A stretch of 64,000 nucleotides of DNA from Erwinia psidii (GCF_003846135.1 NZ_RHHM01000002.1:358474-422473), one strand, 5' to 3'. Shown: positions 1 through 11,056, counted from the first letter of the stretch. The notes: generated from the letters alone by a model not told the origin. Translations and numbers: made by a program.

Positions 1-365
1 AACTCGGCCGCGGTCACTTTCTCGCCTGGCTTACCAATGGTCTGTTCGACTTTGTGTTCGATAGGTAAACCGTGACAGTCCCACCCCGGAACATAGGGCG
101 AGTCAAAACCAGCCAGCCCTTTTGACTTAACGATAATGTCTTTCAGAATCTTGTTAACCGAGTGACCAATATGAATGCTGCCGTTTGCATAAGGAGGGCC
201 ATCGTGCAGGATAAAGGTTTTTTTCCCTTTTTTGGCTTCGCGGATGATGCCGTACAGATTGTCATCATACCAACGCTGCAACATCCCCGGTTCGCGTTTG
301 GCCAGATCGCCACGCATCGGGAACCCCGTTTCCGGCAAATTCAGGGTAGATTTATAGTCACTCAT
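1..365 (-). CDS. ileS: isoleucyl-tRNA synthetase, N-terminal part (gene runs off the window start)
   Basis: Cytoplasmic class I aminoacyl-tRNA synthetase that charges tRNA-Ile. Reading the minus strand from the ATG at 363-365 gives about 121 residues beginning [19 protein letters not shown], the standard enterobacterial IleS N-terminus. The ATP-binding HIGH signature is visible within [13 protein letters not shown]. The remaining ~800 residues (editing domain, KMSKS loop, anticodon-binding domain) lie outside the window. It sits 30 bp downstream of ribF on the same strand, matching the E. coli ribF-ileS-lspA operon. Confidence 0.95.
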   Translation of the reverse strand, partial: MSDYKSTLNLPETGFPMRGDLAKREPGMLQRWYDDNLYGIIREAKKGKKTFILHDGPPYANGSIHIGHSVNKILKDIIVKSKGLAGFDSPYVPGWDCHGLPIEHKVEQTIGKPGEKVTAAE

Positions 366-395
366 CAGATTCTCGATTCCGTATTTCGCTTCTGT

Positions 396-1334
396 TTAAA
401 GCGGTGTCTTCAGCCCAAAAAACGCTCTGGCAGTCACCACATCTTTCGCAATTTGCTCTTTCAGCGCATCCAGTGAGGAAAAACGCTGCTCGTTACGTAT
501 TTTTTTCCGCAGTACCACATCTATATGGCGACCGTACAGGTCCATTGCAACATCCAGCAGATGGACTTCAAGCTGTTGGCGCATGCCAGAAACCGTTGGG
601 CGGCTACCAATATTGGCCACGCCAGGAATAGCGCGCTCGCCCAGACCGCGCACTTCAACGGCGTACACGCCTTTTACCGGCGAAACATAGCGCCTGAGCG
701 GCAAATTAGCGGTAGGGAAACCAATGGTACGTCCCAGCGCATCGCCATGCACCACACGACCTGAAATGCTGAAAGGATGCCCCAGAAGTGTCGCCGCCAG
801 CGGCAGATTATCTGCAGCCAGCGCCTGACGGACCGCCGTGCTGCTGATACGCTTGCCGTCATCACAGAAGGTTTGAGTGCTGATCACATCAAAGCCAAAT
901 GCTGCACCCGCTTCCTGTAATAACAGGAAATCACCCTCACGACCAGCGCCAAAACGGAAATCATCCCCCACCGCCAGAAATCTTACACCAAGCTTATCCA
1001 CCAGCAGATCGGTGATGAAACTTTGCGCTGTCTGCGCGGCAAAATGCCGGTCAAAACCAACGCACAGTACCGCATCCACACCCGCTTCGCTAAGGTATCG
1101 CACTTTTTCACGCAGGCGCGTCAGCCGTGGCGGCGCTTTATCCGTTGCAAACAGCTCCAGCGGCTGTGGCTCAAACAGCATTACCACCACTGGCAGATTA
1201 CGTTGACGCCCCTCGGCGCACAGTTGGGCAAGCAGTGCCTGATGGCCGCGATGTACACCATCAAAATTACCAATGGTCAGTACGCAGCCGCGATGCTGCT
1301 CCCTGAGATTATGTATGCCGCGGATAAACTTCAT
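396..1334 (-). CDS. ribF: bifunctional riboflavin kinase / FAD synthetase
   Basis: Makes FMN from riboflavin and then FAD from FMN in the cytoplasm. The 312-residue length is normal. The N-terminal FAD synthetase (nucleotidyltransferase) domain shows the GNFDGVHRGH motif at residues 22-31 and a second ISSTAVR motif near 163-169. The C-terminal flavokinase domain shows GRTIGFPTANL near 201-211. The start is ATG at 1332-1334. The gene is divergent from rpsT and leads into ileS, exactly as in E. coli. Nothing is unusual. Confidence 0.96.
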   Translation of the reverse strand: MKFIRGIHNLREQHRGCVLTIGNFDGVHRGHQALLAQLCAEGRQRNLPVVVMLFEPQPLELFATDKAPPRLTRLREKVRYLSEAGVDAVLCVGFDRHFAAQTAQSFITDLLVDKLGVRFLAVGDDFRFGAGREGDFLLLQEAGAAFGFDVISTQTFCDDGKRISSTAVRQALAADNLPLAATLLGHPFSISGRVVHGDALGRTIGFPTANLPLRRYVSPVKGVYAVEVRGLGERAIPGVANIGSRPTVSGMRQQLEVHLLDVAMDLYGRHIDVVLRKKIRNEQRFSSLDALKEQIAKDVVTARAFFGLKTPL

Positions 1335-1570
1335 GGCTGGCTCAAATTTGTGGAAATCGGCGGATTATACCCTGTAGCGCGATGAAGGTTAACCCGCGAA
1401 TGCGGCTTTAAGTTGCTCTGGATAGCTTTTTACAGTCTGAGCTCAATGAACTGACAATGGAGATTTTTATTGTGAATAAGCTGTATTCATCTGGATGAAG
1501 CTGGTAGAATCCTGCGCCATCAAACGTAACCAGGCGCCGCAGTCAAACGGCGCTTATTTGCACAAATCCA

Positions 1571-1599
1571 TTGACAACCTCAGGCGAAAGAGGCATATT
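1571..1599 (+). promoter_or_regulatory. probable sigma-70 promoter of rpsT
   Basis: TTGACA at 1571-1576 and CATATT at 1594-1599 are separated by 17 bp, followed by a leader resembling that of E. coli rpsT, including the TTTGGGAGTTGGACC stretch just before the start codon. A second -10-like TAGAAT at 1505-1510 could mark an upstream promoter, as E. coli rpsT has two. Inferred from motifs only. Confidence 0.55.
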
Positions 1600-1612
1600 C
1601 CTCGGCCTTTGA

Positions 1613-1909
<297 letters not shown>

Positions 1910-1940
1910 CTGCCACGCTGTTAATCCCGCTTTGAGAAAG

Positions 1941-1965
1941 AAACCGCCTGTGGCGGTTTTTTTTT
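1941..1965 (+). terminator. rho-independent terminator of rpsT
   Basis: AAACCGCC and GGCGGTTT form a perfect stem with a 3-base loop, followed on the plus strand by a run of Ts (to 1965). It lies 32 bp after the rpsT stop. Confidence 0.9.
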
Positions 1966-2184
1966 GCCCTGCGTTTATGGCCTTCTGCTCACTGAGCATT
2001 GAGAAGTAGCGGTTCAATTTCCCAGGCCAGCGCGGACAATGTACTCTGTGTATCATCTGTCAGCACTGTGCACTGGTGAAACCGTGCAGAGGGACCGGCG
2101 TACTGGATGCATCTGACTGAACGCGGTAGCCGCTATTGCTTTCGTCATCACATGGCCTGTCGCACCACGGCTACCGGACAGTCA

Positions 2185-3345
2185 TTAACGCAGTTTTATC
2201 CTCAACAGCGTATAACCCACCACGGCAGAAACCACCGAACCGGTAAGAATACCCAGTTTAGCCAGCGTTATCGTCTCTGGATGCGCAGTGTCAAAAGCAA
2301 GCGAAGAGATAAATATCGACATGGTAAAGCCGATGCCGCACAGTACACCAATTGCTGCAATATCACGCATTTGTGTCCCTCGCGGCAGGACCGCAATATG
2401 CAGCTTCACCGCCAGCCAGCAAATTAACGTAATCCCCACCGGCTTGCCGATAAACAGGCCAAGAATGATGCCCAGCGGTACGGTGGAAAACACCCCGTCA
2501 AGCGAGACACCGCGTAAAGCAACACCTGCGTTGGCAAAGGCGAACAGTGGCAGGATAAGCCAACTGACCCACGGTGCCAGACTGTGAGACAGGTGGATTG
2601 CCGGAGAATGGCCATTCTGTTTCTCCAGCGGTACAAAGAAGCCAACAATCACCCCCGCCAGCGTGGCATGCACGCCCGATTTCAGTATAGCTATCCACAA
2701 CACCATCCCCACCAGCATGTAGACAGCGATGTTACGTATGCCCAGCCTGTTCAGTAATGCCAGCATCACAACTGCCCCGGCAGCCACACCCAGTGAAACC
2801 GGTGAAAGTTGCTGGGTATAAAAGAAAGCAATAATCAGGATGGCACCAAGATCGTCAATGACCGCCAGCGCCATCAGAAATATCTTCAGGGCAGGCGGTA
2901 CGCGGCTACCGAGCAGTGCCAGAATACCTAACGCAAAAGCGATATCCGTGGCCGTTGGGATCGCCCACCCGCGCACTGCCAGCGAGTCATGGTGATTGAG
3001 CAGCGCATAAATCACCCCCGGTGCCATCATTCCGCCAACTGCCGCGATCAGCGGGAATATCGCCCGCTCACGCGATGCAAGAGAGCCGGATACCAGCTCA
3101 TGCTTTACCTCCAGCCCGATCATTAAGAAGAACAGCGCCATCAGCGCATCGTTGATCCATAACAGTAAATTTTTACTGATATCCAGCGGCCCAAAGCGGA
3201 ATTCAACCGGCATGGCAAGAATGTCCTGATATGTCTGCTGGGTAGCAGCATTATTTGCCAGAAACATCGCTACCACCGCCGCGACAAGCAATACCACGCC
3301 GCCTGTGGCTTCGTTTTTCAGCAGCCGTTCAAGCGTTAATTTCAT
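2185..3345 (-). CDS. nhaA: Na+/H+ antiporter NhaA
   Basis: Inner-membrane electrogenic antiporter exporting Na+ or Li+ for protons. The 386 residues are strongly hydrophobic, consistent with 12 membrane segments. The essential acidic residues are visible: Asp134 in [10 protein letters not shown] and the adjacent pair Asp164-Asp165 in AVIDDLGAI (E. coli Asp133, Asp163, Asp164). The N-terminal LLKNEATGG stretch is typical. Start ATG at 3343-3345. In E. coli the activator gene nhaR follows; here only ~219 bp without a credible gene separates nhaA from the rpsT terminator, so nhaR is missing at this site. Confidence 0.96.
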   Translation of the reverse strand: MKLTLERLLKNEATGGVVLLVAAVVAMFLANNAATQQTYQDILAMPVEFRFGPLDISKNLLLWINDALMALFFLMIGLEVKHELVSGSLASRERAIFPLIAAVGGMMAPGVIYALLNHHDSLAVRGWAIPTATDIAFALGILALLGSRVPPALKIFLMALAVIDDLGAILIIAFFYTQQLSPVSLGVAAGAVVMLALLNRLGIRNIAVYMLVGMVLWIAILKSGVHATLAGVIVGFFVPLEKQNGHSPAIHLSHSLAPWVSWLILPLFAFANAGVALRGVSLDGVFSTVPLGIILGLFIGKPVGITLICWLAVKLHIAVLPRGTQMRDIAAIGVLCGIGFTMSIFISSLAFDTAHPETITLAKLGILTGSVVSAVVGYTLLRIKLR

Positions 3346-3498
3346 CAGAACCTTCCCTGCAAAGAGAAAAAATTAAGGTGAGCAAGCATACCCGCTTTCG
3401 CTGCCCTGAAAAATAGTTTATCGGCCGCTTTACTCCTGGCATGTTCGTCCCGTCAGGAGGGAAGGGAATAGCGAGAGCGTCCGGGCCCGCTGAGTGTA

Positions 3499-3533
3499 AA
3501 AAAACGGACAGCATCTCAGGCTGTCCGTTTTCA
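3499..3533 (-). terminator. terminator of the dnaKJ operon
   Basis: A perfect 12-bp inverted repeat (3501-3512 with 3520-3531; arm AAAACGGACAGC) with a 7-base loop lies 20 bp after the dnaJ stop. In the minus direction the stem is followed by Ts; the A/T-rich ends make it possibly bidirectional. Confidence 0.85.
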
Positions 3534-3550
3534 CCATCAGAGCATCAGCT

Positions 3551-4690
3551 TTAACGGGTCAAATCATCAAAAAACTTCTTCACGCCGTCGAAGAAGCGCT
3601 TCGAGCGTGGGCTGTTTTTCTCGCCGCTGGGACCACCAAAGCTCTCTTCAAGCTCACGCAACAGCGCTTTTTGCTTGTCACTCAGGCTGACCGGCGTTTC
3701 CACTACCACGCGGCACAGCAAATCGCCCTGCACACCACCACGAACCGACTTAACGCCCTTGCCACGCATACGGAACAACTTGCCGGTCTGTGTCTCGGAA
3801 GGCACTTTCAGCTTCACGCGACCATCAAGAGTGGGGACTTCAATTTCACCACCCAGTGCGGCCATCGCAAAATTAATCGGCACTTCACAGTAAAGGTTAC
3901 TCTCTTCACGTTCGAAGATAGGATGCTTGCGTACCGAAACCTGGACATAGAGATCGCCCGCAGGCGCACCGTGCTCACCGGCTTCGCCCTCGCCGCTCAG
4001 ACGAATACGATCGCCGGTGTCAACACCCGCCGGAATTTTCACCGACAACGTTTTGGATTTCTCCACCCGGCCATGTCCATGACAGGACTGACAAGGATCT
4101 TTGATTATCGAGCCACGACCATGACAGGTTGGACAAGCCTGCTGTACGCTGAAGAAGCCCTGGCGCATCTGTACCTGGCCCTGACCGTGGCAGGTCGGAC
4201 AACTCTGCGGCTGCGTACCGGGTTTCGATCCACTACCGTGACATTTATCACACTCTTCCAGCGCAGGAATACGGATCTCTTTGGACACGCCGCGCACGGC
4301 TTCTTCAAGCGTCAGTTCCATGTTATAGCGTAAATCGGCTCCGCGCGCGGCGCGCTGCTGACGGCGACCTCCGCCGAAAATGTCACCGAACACGTCGCCA
4401 AAGATATCGCTGAAATCAGCACCACCGCCGCCAAAACCGCCGCCGCCGCCGCCCATACCACCCTGTTCAAAAGCGGCATGACCGTACTGATCGTAAGCCG
4501 CACGCTTTTGCGCGTCGGTAAGGATCTCGTAGGCTTCTTTCACCTCTTTAAATTTAGCTTCGGATTCTTTATCGCCTGGATTGCGGTCAGGGTGAAATTT
4601 CATCGCCAGGCGTTTATAGGCCTTTTTGATTTCACGCTCTTCCGCTGACCTGGAAACGCCCAAAATCTCGTAATAGTCTTTCTTCGCCAT
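3551..4690 (-). CDS. dnaJ: Hsp40 co-chaperone DnaJ
   Basis: Stimulates the DnaK ATPase and delivers unfolded clients. The 379 residues show the full type I layout: J domain with HPD at 33-35, a Gly/Phe-rich linker (about 75-108, with a long glycine run), four CxxCxGxG zinc repeats between residues 147 and 207, and the C-terminal substrate-binding region. Start ATG at 4688-4690. It lies 104 bp downstream of dnaK on the same strand, the conserved dnaK-dnaJ order, and should share the heat-shock promoter upstream of dnaK. Confidence 0.97.
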   Translation of the reverse strand: MAKKDYYEILGVSRSAEEREIKKAYKRLAMKFHPDRNPGDKESEAKFKEVKEAYEILTDAQKRAAYDQYGHAAFEQGGMGGGGGGFGGGGADFSDIFGDVFGDIFGGGRRQQRAARGADLRYNMELTLEEAVRGVSKEIRIPALEECDKCHGSGSKPGTQPQSCPTCHGQGQVQMRQGFFSVQQACPTCHGRGSIIKDPCQSCHGHGRVEKSKTLSVKIPAGVDTGDRIRLSGEGEAGEHGAPAGDLYVQVSVRKHPIFEREESNLYCEVPINFAMAALGGEIEVPTLDGRVKLKVPSETQTGKLFRMRGKGVKSVRGGVQGDLLCRVVVETPVSLSDKQKALLRELEESFGGPSGEKNSPRSKRFFDGVKKFFDDLTR

Positions 4691-4794
4691 TCTGGTGTCC
4701 TGCCCTTAACATACGTGCACGGGCGTGGAGAAACTCCTACGCCCGTGGGTTAAATCAGTGTTCTTTAGCGAACACCTTGCCCGATCAGGGGCGA

Positions 4795-6711
4795 TTATTT
4801 TTTGTTGTCTTTTACTTCTTCAAATTCAGCGTCGACAACATCATCATCTTTTTTGGCAGAATCATCAGTCGCATCAGCCGTTGCACCGCCAGCAGCCTGC
4901 TGTTGAGCGAACTCCATCAGCTTGCCGGACACCTGCATCAACGCCTGCATTTTTGCTTCAATTTCCGCCTTATCTTCACCTTTCAGCGCCGTGTTCAGAT
5001 CGGTCAGTGCAGCCTCAATGGGTGCTTTGTCATCGGCTGGCAGTTTGTCACCGGCTTCATCCAGTTGCTTGCGGGTGCTGTGCGACAAATGATCGGCCTG
5101 GTTACGGGTTTGCACCAGTTCTTCGAACTTACGGTCAGATTCGGCATTGGCTTCTGCTTCGCGGACCATTTTTTCGATTTCATCATCGTTCAGACCAGAA
5201 GATGCTTTGATGGTGATCTTCTGCTCTTTGCCGCTGTTCTTATCCTTCGCGGAAACATGCAAAATACCATCCGCATCAATATCAAAGGTCACTTCCACCT
5301 GTGGCATACCGCGAGGTGCCGGCTGGATACCGTCGAGGTTGAACTGGCCCAGGGATTTATTATCCGCCGCGCGTTTACGCTCACCCTGCACGACGTGAAT
5401 GGTTACCGCAGACTGGTTATCTTCCGCAGTGGAGAACACCTGGCTGTGTTTGGTTGGGATAGTGGTGTTCTTGCTGATAAGCGAGGTCATCACGCCACCC
5501 ATGGTTTCAATACCCAGGGAGAGTGGCGTCACATCCAGCAGCAGAACGTCTTTCACATCACCGGCCAGTACGCCACCCTGCACCGCAGCACCAACGGCAA
5601 CCGCTTCATCCGGGTTAACGTCTTTACGTGGCTCTTTACCGAAGAACTCTGCCACTTTCGACTGCACCATTGGCATACGGGTCTGACCACCCACCAGGAT
5701 CACATCATTGATGTCAGATACCGACAGGCCAGCATCCTGTAAAGCCACTTTCAACGGCTCAATAGAACGCGTCACCAGGTCTTCAACCAGAGATTCCAGT
5801 TTGGCACGGGTCACTTTAATATTCAGGTGTTTAGGACCTGTGGCATCTGCCGTAATATACGGCAGGTTAACATCGGTCTGCTGGGCAGAAGAAAGTTCGA
5901 TTTTCGCCTTCTCAGCGGCTTCTTTCAGACGCTGCATCGCCAGCGGATCGTTGTGCAGATCGATGCCCTGATCCTTTTTGAATTCTGCCACCAGGTAGTT
6001 GATCATGCGGCTGTCAAAGTCTTCACCACCCAGGTGAGTATCACCGTTGGTCGCCAACACCTCGAAGGTTTTCTCGCCGTCAACTTCATCAATTTCGATA
6101 ATAGAGATATCAAAAGTACCACCGCCCAGGTCATAAACCGCAATGGTGCGGTTACCCTGACCTTTGTCCATACCGTAAGCCAGTGCGGCCGCGGTAGGTT
6201 CGTTGATAATGCGCTTAACATCCAGACCGGCAATACGGCCAGCATCTTTGGTTGCCTGACGCTGTGCATCGTTGAAGTAGGCTGGCACAGTGATAACCGC
6301 TTCAGTTACCGTTTCACCCAGATAATCTTCCGCGGTTTTCTTCATTTTTTTCAGCACTTCGGCAGAAATCTGTGGCGGAGCCATTTTCTGGCCTTTCACA
6401 TCCAGCCAGGCGTCACCATTGTCAGAACCGATAATCTGATAAGGCATGATTTTAATATCACGCTGGACTTCTTCATCCTGGAAGCGGCGACCAATCAGAC
6501 GCTTGATTGCAAACAGGGTATTTTGCGGGTTAGTCACAGCCTGACGTTTAGCAGGCTGGCCGACCAGGGTTTCACCGTCCTGGGTGTAAGCAATGATGGA
6601 CGGCGTGGTGCGGTCGCCCTCAGCATTCTCCAGAACACGAGCCTTGCCGCCATCCATAATAGCGACACAAGAGTTAGTTGTACCCAGGTCAATACCAATA
6701 ATCTTACCCAT
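4795..6711 (-). CDS. dnaK: Hsp70 chaperone DnaK
   Basis: ATP-driven chaperone for nascent and stress-unfolded proteins and a modulator of sigma-32. The 638-residue protein begins [14 protein letters not shown] (phosphate-binding loop 1 of the actin-like ATPase). The nucleotide-binding domain includes [12 protein letters not shown], the linker has [16 protein letters not shown], and the substrate-binding domain ends in an acidic tail ([17 protein letters not shown]). GGGAGA lies just upstream of the ATG at 6709-6711. A sigma-32-type promoter lies about 125 bp upstream. Confidence 0.98.
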   Translation of the reverse strand: MGKIIGIDLGTTNSCVAIMDGGKARVLENAEGDRTTPSIIAYTQDGETLVGQPAKRQAVTNPQNTLFAIKRLIGRRFQDEEVQRDIKIMPYQIIGSDNGDAWLDVKGQKMAPPQISAEVLKKMKKTAEDYLGETVTEAVITVPAYFNDAQRQATKDAGRIAGLDVKRIINEPTAAALAYGMDKGQGNRTIAVYDLGGGTFDISIIEIDEVDGEKTFEVLATNGDTHLGGEDFDSRMINYLVAEFKKDQGIDLHNDPLAMQRLKEAAEKAKIELSSAQQTDVNLPYITADATGPKHLNIKVTRAKLESLVEDLVTRSIEPLKVALQDAGLSVSDINDVILVGGQTRMPMVQSKVAEFFGKEPRKDVNPDEAVAVGAAVQGGVLAGDVKDVLLLDVTPLSLGIETMGGVMTSLISKNTTIPTKHSQVFSTAEDNQSAVTIHVVQGERKRAADNKSLGQFNLDGIQPAPRGMPQVEVTFDIDADGILHVSAKDKNSGKEQKITIKASSGLNDDEIEKMVREAEANAESDRKFEELVQTRNQADHLSHSTRKQLDEAGDKLPADDKAPIEAALTDLNTALKGEDKAEIEAKMQALMQVSGKLMEFAQQQAAGGATADATDDSAKKDDDVVDAEFEEVKDNKK

Positions 6712-6836
6712 CTAAACATCTCCCACTTAAATTCATTATAAATCAGGTTATGCACACTTAATGCGGTCTGTTTTCATCATTTCAACTCCAGACGCCGCGC
6801 TTTTTTCCGGGCACATATCCTCGGATGCCAATTAAG

Positions 6837-6862
6837 ATGGGGCCATCCTCAACCGCATCAAG
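6837..6862 (-). promoter_or_regulatory. sigma-32 heat-shock promoter of dnaKJ
   Basis: Read on the minus strand, CCCCTTGATG (core CTTGATG at 6862-6856) is followed after 13 bp by CCCCATCT (CCCCAT at 6842-6837). This matches the sigma-32 pattern and closely resembles E. coli dnaK P1, whose -35 is also CTTGATG. No other gene was seen in the 307-bp gap (6712-7018), which must also hold the divergent satP promoter. Confidence 0.8.
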
Positions 6863-7018
6863 GGGCAGAATAAAAAAATTTTTCAATTTATCGTTATCCA
6901 GATCAACATCCTCTCTGCAGTAGCTTATTATCATCCCGCGCGCGCTGGCAAAGCAGGCCTGAGCCAGCGTGAAGTAATCTTAACTATTTCAACTTATCTG
7001 TGATTTCACGGGGCATTT

Positions 7019-7588
7019 ATGCAGACCAATACGCTGGCAAATCCCGGTCCTTTAGGGCTGATGGGTTTTGGCATGACCACCATTTTACTGAATCTGCATA
7101 ATGCAGGTTTTTTCCCGTTAACCTCGACCATCATCAGCATGGGGATTTTCGTTGGTGGTCTGGCACAGATTATTGCCGGGCTGCTGGAATATAAGAAGGG
7201 CAATACATTTGGCCTGACGGCATTTATCTCCTATGGTTTTTTCTGGCTGAGTCTGGTTGGCATCATCGTGCTGCCTAAGATGGCGCTGGCTGAACCAACT
7301 GACGCCACCATGCTGGGTGTTTACCTGGCGCTGTGGGGCATTTTTACCCTGTTTATGTTCTGCGGTACGTTGAAAGCGAATCGTGCATTACAGTTTGTCT
7401 TTGCCAGCCTGACCCTGCTCTTTTTCCTGCTGGCCTGGGGTAATATTGCAGGCAATCACGGCGTGTTGGTCTTCGCAGGTTATGTCGGCATCATCTGTGG
7501 AGCCAGCGCGGTTTATCTGGCGATGGCGGAAGTGATCAACGAGCAGCTGGGATGTCGCGTATTACCGATCGGTGAACGTGCCAGTTAA
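7019..7588 (+). CDS. satP: acetate/succinate:H+ symporter SatP (GPR1/FUN34/YaaH family)
   Basis: Inner-membrane uptake carrier for acetate and succinate. The 189-residue protein carries the family signature NPGPLGLMGFGMTT near the N-terminus and has six predicted hydrophobic segments. Length matches E. coli SatP (188). It is divergent from dnaK, its E. coli position. GGGG precedes the ATG at 7019. A strong terminator follows. Confidence 0.95.
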   Translation: MQTNTLANPGPLGLMGFGMTTILLNLHNAGFFPLTSTIISMGIFVGGLAQIIAGLLEYKKGNTFGLTAFISYGFFWLSLVGIIVLPKMALAEPTDATMLGVYLALWGIFTLFMFCGTLKANRALQFVFASLTLLFFLLAWGNIAGNHGVLVFAGYVGIICGASAVYLAMAEVINEQLGCRVLPIGERAS

Positions 7589-7672
7589 GGGTTTGCGAGA
7601 GTTTTGCGTCTTTAACTCCGCACCTCCCTCACGCACCGGGTGCAAGCTTTAAACCCGCCGGGATGCTTTTCA

Positions 7673-7712
7673 AACTAAAGCCACGCTGCCAGGCGTGGCT
7701 TTAGTTGTTTTG
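7673..7712. terminator. bidirectional terminator between satP and the MHS permease gene
   Basis: A 13-bp perfect inverted repeat, ACTAAAGCCACGC (7674-7686) with its complement at 7693-7705, has a 6-base loop and T-rich sequence after the stem. The symmetric A/T ends allow it to act for satP and for the convergent transporter gene. Confidence 0.8.
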
Positions 7713-7857
7713 GTAGCGCGATCCAACGCCTACACACTGGCGACGGCCTTATTGCCAGAGGTTTCCCCACTTTTCCGGCAAAGTGGCTTTTTATCAACTG
7801 GACAAGCAGGCTTTCCTGAGATGGCTGAAAAGCGCTGAATGCGCGTCAGGCACCCGT

Positions 7858-9153
7858 TTACGTTGACGCACTGCTGTCACGATAGCTGAAATCACGCTTC
7901 AGATAAATCCCCAGCAGCAGGCCGAGCGCAGCAAGCGTGAGGACATAATAAGCCGGTGCCATCGGCGTTACAGTCATCATCAGCGTGACCAGAATCGGTG
8001 TTAAACCGCCAAAAATGGCATAAGCCACGTTGTAGGAGAACGAAATGCCGGTAAAGCGCACCTCTGCGGGGAAAGCCCGAACCATCACATAAGGCACCGC
8101 ACCTACCACGCCAACGCTGAACCCCACCGCACCATAACAGGCCAGCAACCTCTCAGGATGCTCGCCAACCGTCTGGTAAAATATCCAGCTGCAGATCGCC
8201 AGCAGCAGACTGCCTGAAATAAACGTTTTACTGGCACCAAAACGATCGGCTGACAACCCGGCACAGAGGCACCCGGCAATCAAGGTGACGGTCGCCAGAC
8301 TGTTGGCCTGCAAGGCTTGCGCCATGGCGATACCATATACTTTATGCAGCCAGGTTGGTGTCATCAGGATCACCACCACAATACCTGCGGAGAGTAGCCA
8401 GGTCAGTAACATGCCAACGGCAACAGCGCTTTTGTGGTTAACGATCACCGCCTTTAACGGCAGTTCCGTGGCCAGGGCTTTACGGGCCTCAAGTTCTGTA
8501 AATACCGGGGTTTCCCGTAACCAGCGCCGTAAATAGAGTGCCAACAGACCGAAGCCACCACCGATCAAAAAGGGAATACGCCATGCCCCCGCCGCGACTC
8601 CCGCCGCATCAAAGGTTTTATTAATCACCGTTGCCATCACCGAACCCAGCAAAATGCCCACGGTCAGTCCCGCCGTCAGCGTACCGCAAGCAAAGCCAAC
8701 GCGCTTTTCTGGCACATGTTCGGCAACAAAGACCCAGGCCCCCGGCACCTCCCCTCCCACGGCGGCTCCCTGCAACATGCGCAGCAGCAATAATAAAATC
8801 GGTGCCGCCACACCCAGCGTGGCGTAACCGGGCAGTAATCCCATTGCCAGCGTAGGCAGCGCCATCAGCAGGATGCTGAGACTGAACATTTTCTTGCGCC
8901 CCTGACTGTCACCAAAATGCGCCATGACGATACCGCCCAGCGGACGAGCCAGATACCCGGCGGCAAAAATAGCGAAGGTTTGTAACTGACGCAGCCAGTC
9001 TGGAATATCCGCAGGGAAAAAGAGATCGCCAATCACCGCCGCGAAAAAGACAAAAATAATAAAATCGTAGAACTCCAGTGCGCCACCCAGCGCTGCCAGA
9101 GAGAGTGTTTTATAATCCTGCCGGGTTAAACGGCGCACAGGGTTTGAAAGCAT
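7858..9153 (-). CDS. MFS transporter, metabolite:H+ symporter (MHS/ProP-like) family
   Basis: Inner-membrane secondary transporter of 431 residues with about 12 hydrophobic segments. Family signs are ALGGALEFYDFIIFVFFA in helix 1, the loop 2-3 motif HFGDSQGRKKMF (GDxxGRKK), and RMLQGAAVGGEVPGAW in helix 4, typical of MHS members such as ProP, ShiA and citrate symporters. The substrate cannot be read from sequence. It lies downstream of mog on the same strand with a 223-bp gap, so is probably separately transcribed. It is an insertion relative to E. coli, where mog and satP are adjacent. Confidence 0.85.
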   Translation of the reverse strand: MLSNPVRRLTRQDYKTLSLAALGGALEFYDFIIFVFFAAVIGDLFFPADIPDWLRQLQTFAIFAAGYLARPLGGIVMAHFGDSQGRKKMFSLSILLMALPTLAMGLLPGYATLGVAAPILLLLLRMLQGAAVGGEVPGAWVFVAEHVPEKRVGFACGTLTAGLTVGILLGSVMATVINKTFDAAGVAAGAWRIPFLIGGGFGLLALYLRRWLRETPVFTELEARKALATELPLKAVIVNHKSAVAVGMLLTWLLSAGIVVVILMTPTWLHKVYGIAMAQALQANSLATVTLIAGCLCAGLSADRFGASKTFISGSLLLAICSWIFYQTVGEHPERLLACYGAVGFSVGVVGAVPYVMVRAFPAEVRFTGISFSYNVAYAIFGGLTPILVTLMMTVTPMAPAYYVLTLAALGLLLGIYLKRDFSYRDSSAST

Positions 9154-9376
9154 AATGTTGCCAACCGATTCGTAAATGAAAGGTGAAAAATATCATAAGA
9201 AAATGTTAAGCGTTATCAGCAAACCCTGTATTTTCCAGCCGACAGGCGACTGTATCCCGGCTTATTTTTCGGTAATCAGGTGGACAACAGCATATCCAAC
9301 CTGAATTATCAGAGAAGACAGTATTTAACCTGCCGCCGCAGCGAAGAAGACGGAGGTTATGTCTGAGGCAGGTATG

Positions 9377-9964
9377 TTAGCTGTCTGTCCTGTATCTGGC
9401 GCTTTTAGGACGAAATGCAGCAATAACCTCGTCGTGCGTTTCCACGTAAGGGCCGTCCAGTAGCTGAATACAGTAAGGCACGCTGGCAAAAATACCCGGC
9501 ACCTTCACCTGCCCCGCGTCATCCTTTAACCCTTCCAGCGTCTCTTTAATTGACTTTGGTTGACCAGGCAGATTAATAATCAGCGATTGTTTGCGGATCA
9601 CCCCGACCTGGCGGGAGAGGATCGCCGTAGGCACAAAGTTAAGGCCGATCTGGCGCATCTGCTCACCAAAACCCGGCATTTCACGGTCGGCAACAGCCAG
9701 CGTGGCATCCGGGGTGACGTCGCGTCGGGCTGGCCCGGTTCCTCCGGTGGTGAATACCAGATGACAAAACAGCTCATCCACCAGCTCACAAATCGCATCT
9801 TCAATCATCGGTTGTTCATCCGGCACCAGGCGTTTTTCAATCACCCACGGCGACGCCAGCGCCTGCGACAGCCAGGCTTCCAGTGCAGGCAGTCCTTCAT
9901 CCTGGTAAATACCATTGGCAGCGCGATCGGAAACAGAAATTAATCCTATACGTAATATGCTCAT
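9377..9964 (-). CDS. mog: molybdopterin adenylyltransferase Mog
   Basis: Adenylates molybdopterin before molybdate insertion during molybdenum cofactor synthesis. The 195 residues form one MoCF_biosynth domain: IGLISVSDRA at the N-terminus, TTGGTGPARRDVTPDAT (the GGTG motif) near 73-89, and INLPGQPKSIKETL near 130. Length equals E. coli Mog. Located between talB and the permease gene, its E. coli neighbourhood on the talB side. Confidence 0.95.
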   Translation of the reverse strand: MSILRIGLISVSDRAANGIYQDEGLPALEAWLSQALASPWVIEKRLVPDEQPMIEDAICELVDELFCHLVFTTGGTGPARRDVTPDATLAVADREMPGFGEQMRQIGLNFVPTAILSRQVGVIRKQSLIINLPGQPKSIKETLEGLKDDAGQVKVPGIFASVPYCIQLLDGPYVETHDEVIAAFRPKSARYRTDS

Positions 9965-10065
9965 CGTTTCATCACCGTAATAGCGGCCTTTGCAGGCGTG
10001 AGGGCGCGGGGATCCTGGCGGGATAAAAGAAGCATAAACAGAGAAAAGCGGGATGTACAGCGCAG

Positions 10066-10094
10066 GAAAAGACGTGGCCGGAAAAACCGGCCAC
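10066..10094 (-). terminator. terminator of talB
   Basis: A perfect 8-bp stem GTGGCCGG/CCGGCCAC (10074-10081 with 10087-10094) with a 5-base loop lies 8 bp after the talB stop; in the minus direction it is followed by GTCTTTTCC. Confidence 0.75.
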
Positions 10095-10102
10095 CCCAGG
10101 GG

Positions 10103-11056
10103 TTACAGCAGATCGGCAATCATTTTGTCCAGTTTACCCTGGTCAATAGCGAAATTACGGATCCCCTGAGCCAGTTTGTCTACCGCCATTGGGTCCTGAT
10201 TGTGCTGCCAAAAGAATTCAGACTCGGTCATTTTTGCCGGACGCGCTTTCACTTCGCCACTCCAGGAGAGTTTACGCTCCAGTGCGCCTTCGCTCTCTGC
10301 CAGCTCTTTCAGTAGTCCCGGAGAGATGGTCAGGCGGTCACAGCCAGCCAGCTCGATAATTTCACCCACGTTGCGGAAGCTGGCACCCATGACCACCGTC
10401 TCGTAACCGTGCTGCTTGTAGTATTTGTAGATTTCTGAGACAGAAACCACGCCCGGATCTTCCTGTGGTGCATACTCTTTCTTGTCCGTATTGGCTTTGT
10501 ACCAGTCAAGAATACGGCCAACAAATGGAGAGATCAGGTAAACGCCCGCTTCGGCACAGGCGCGGGCCTGAGCGAAGGAAAACAGCAGGGTCAGATTACA
10601 GTTAATGCCTTCTTTTTCCAGCTGCTCCGCCGCACGGATCCCCTGCCAGGTGGAAGCCAGTTTAATCAGAATACGGTCATTGCTGATGCCAGCATCATTA
10701 TAGAGTTTGATCAGCGCACGCGCTTTGTTAACACTGCCTTCGGTGTCGTAAGAAAGGCGAGCATCAACCTCAGTCGAAATGCGACCAGGCACCAGCTTGA
10801 GAATTTCCAGACCAATGTTCACCGCCAGTTTGTCTGCAGCATACTGGATCTGCTCCTCTTTCTTGCTGCTCTGATCGCGGGCCCAGGTTACCGCCTCATC
10901 AATCAGCTTACGGTATTCGGGGATCTGTGCCGCGCTGAGGATTAAAGAAGGGTTGGTGGTGGCATCCTGAGGCTGATACAGCTTCATCGCGGCAATGTCG
11001 CCGGTATCGGCAACAACGGTGGTGAGTTGACGCAGGGAAGTCAGTTTATCCGTCAT
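10103..11056 (-). CDS. talB: transaldolase B
   Basis: Pentose phosphate enzyme transferring a dihydroxyacetone unit from sedoheptulose 7-phosphate to glyceraldehyde 3-phosphate through a Schiff base. The catalytic lysine is Lys132 in [12 protein letters not shown]; the signature [10 protein letters not shown] is at 31-40. I chose the ATG at 11054-11056 (317 residues, starting [10 protein letters not shown]), which matches E. coli TalB; an in-frame ATG five codons upstream would add MRMPT. Monocistronic with its own terminator, divergent from yaaA. Confidence 0.96.
   Translation of the reverse strand: MTDKLTSLRQLTTVVADTGDIAAMKLYQPQDATTNPSLILSAAQIPEYRKLIDEAVTWARDQSSKKEEQIQYAADKLAVNIGLEILKLVPGRISTEVDARLSYDTEGSVNKARALIKLYNDAGISNDRILIKLASTWQGIRAAEQLEKEGINCNLTLLFSFAQARACAEAGVYLISPFVGRILDWYKANTDKKEYAPQEDPGVVSVSEIYKYYKQHGYETVVMGASFRNVGEIIELAGCDRLTISPGLLKELAESEGALERKLSWSGEVKARPAKMTESEFFWQHNQDPMAVDKLAQGIRNFAIDQGKLDKMIADLL

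Noticed and set aside
1989..2132. Start-less minus-strand open frame between rpsT and nhaA as an nhaR remnant
   Set aside because: The residues do not align with NhaR's C-terminus convincingly and no start codon is present.
4777..6741. Two long plus-strand frames (321 and 304 codons) opposite dnaK
   Set aside because: Antisense shadows of the highly biased dnaK gene.
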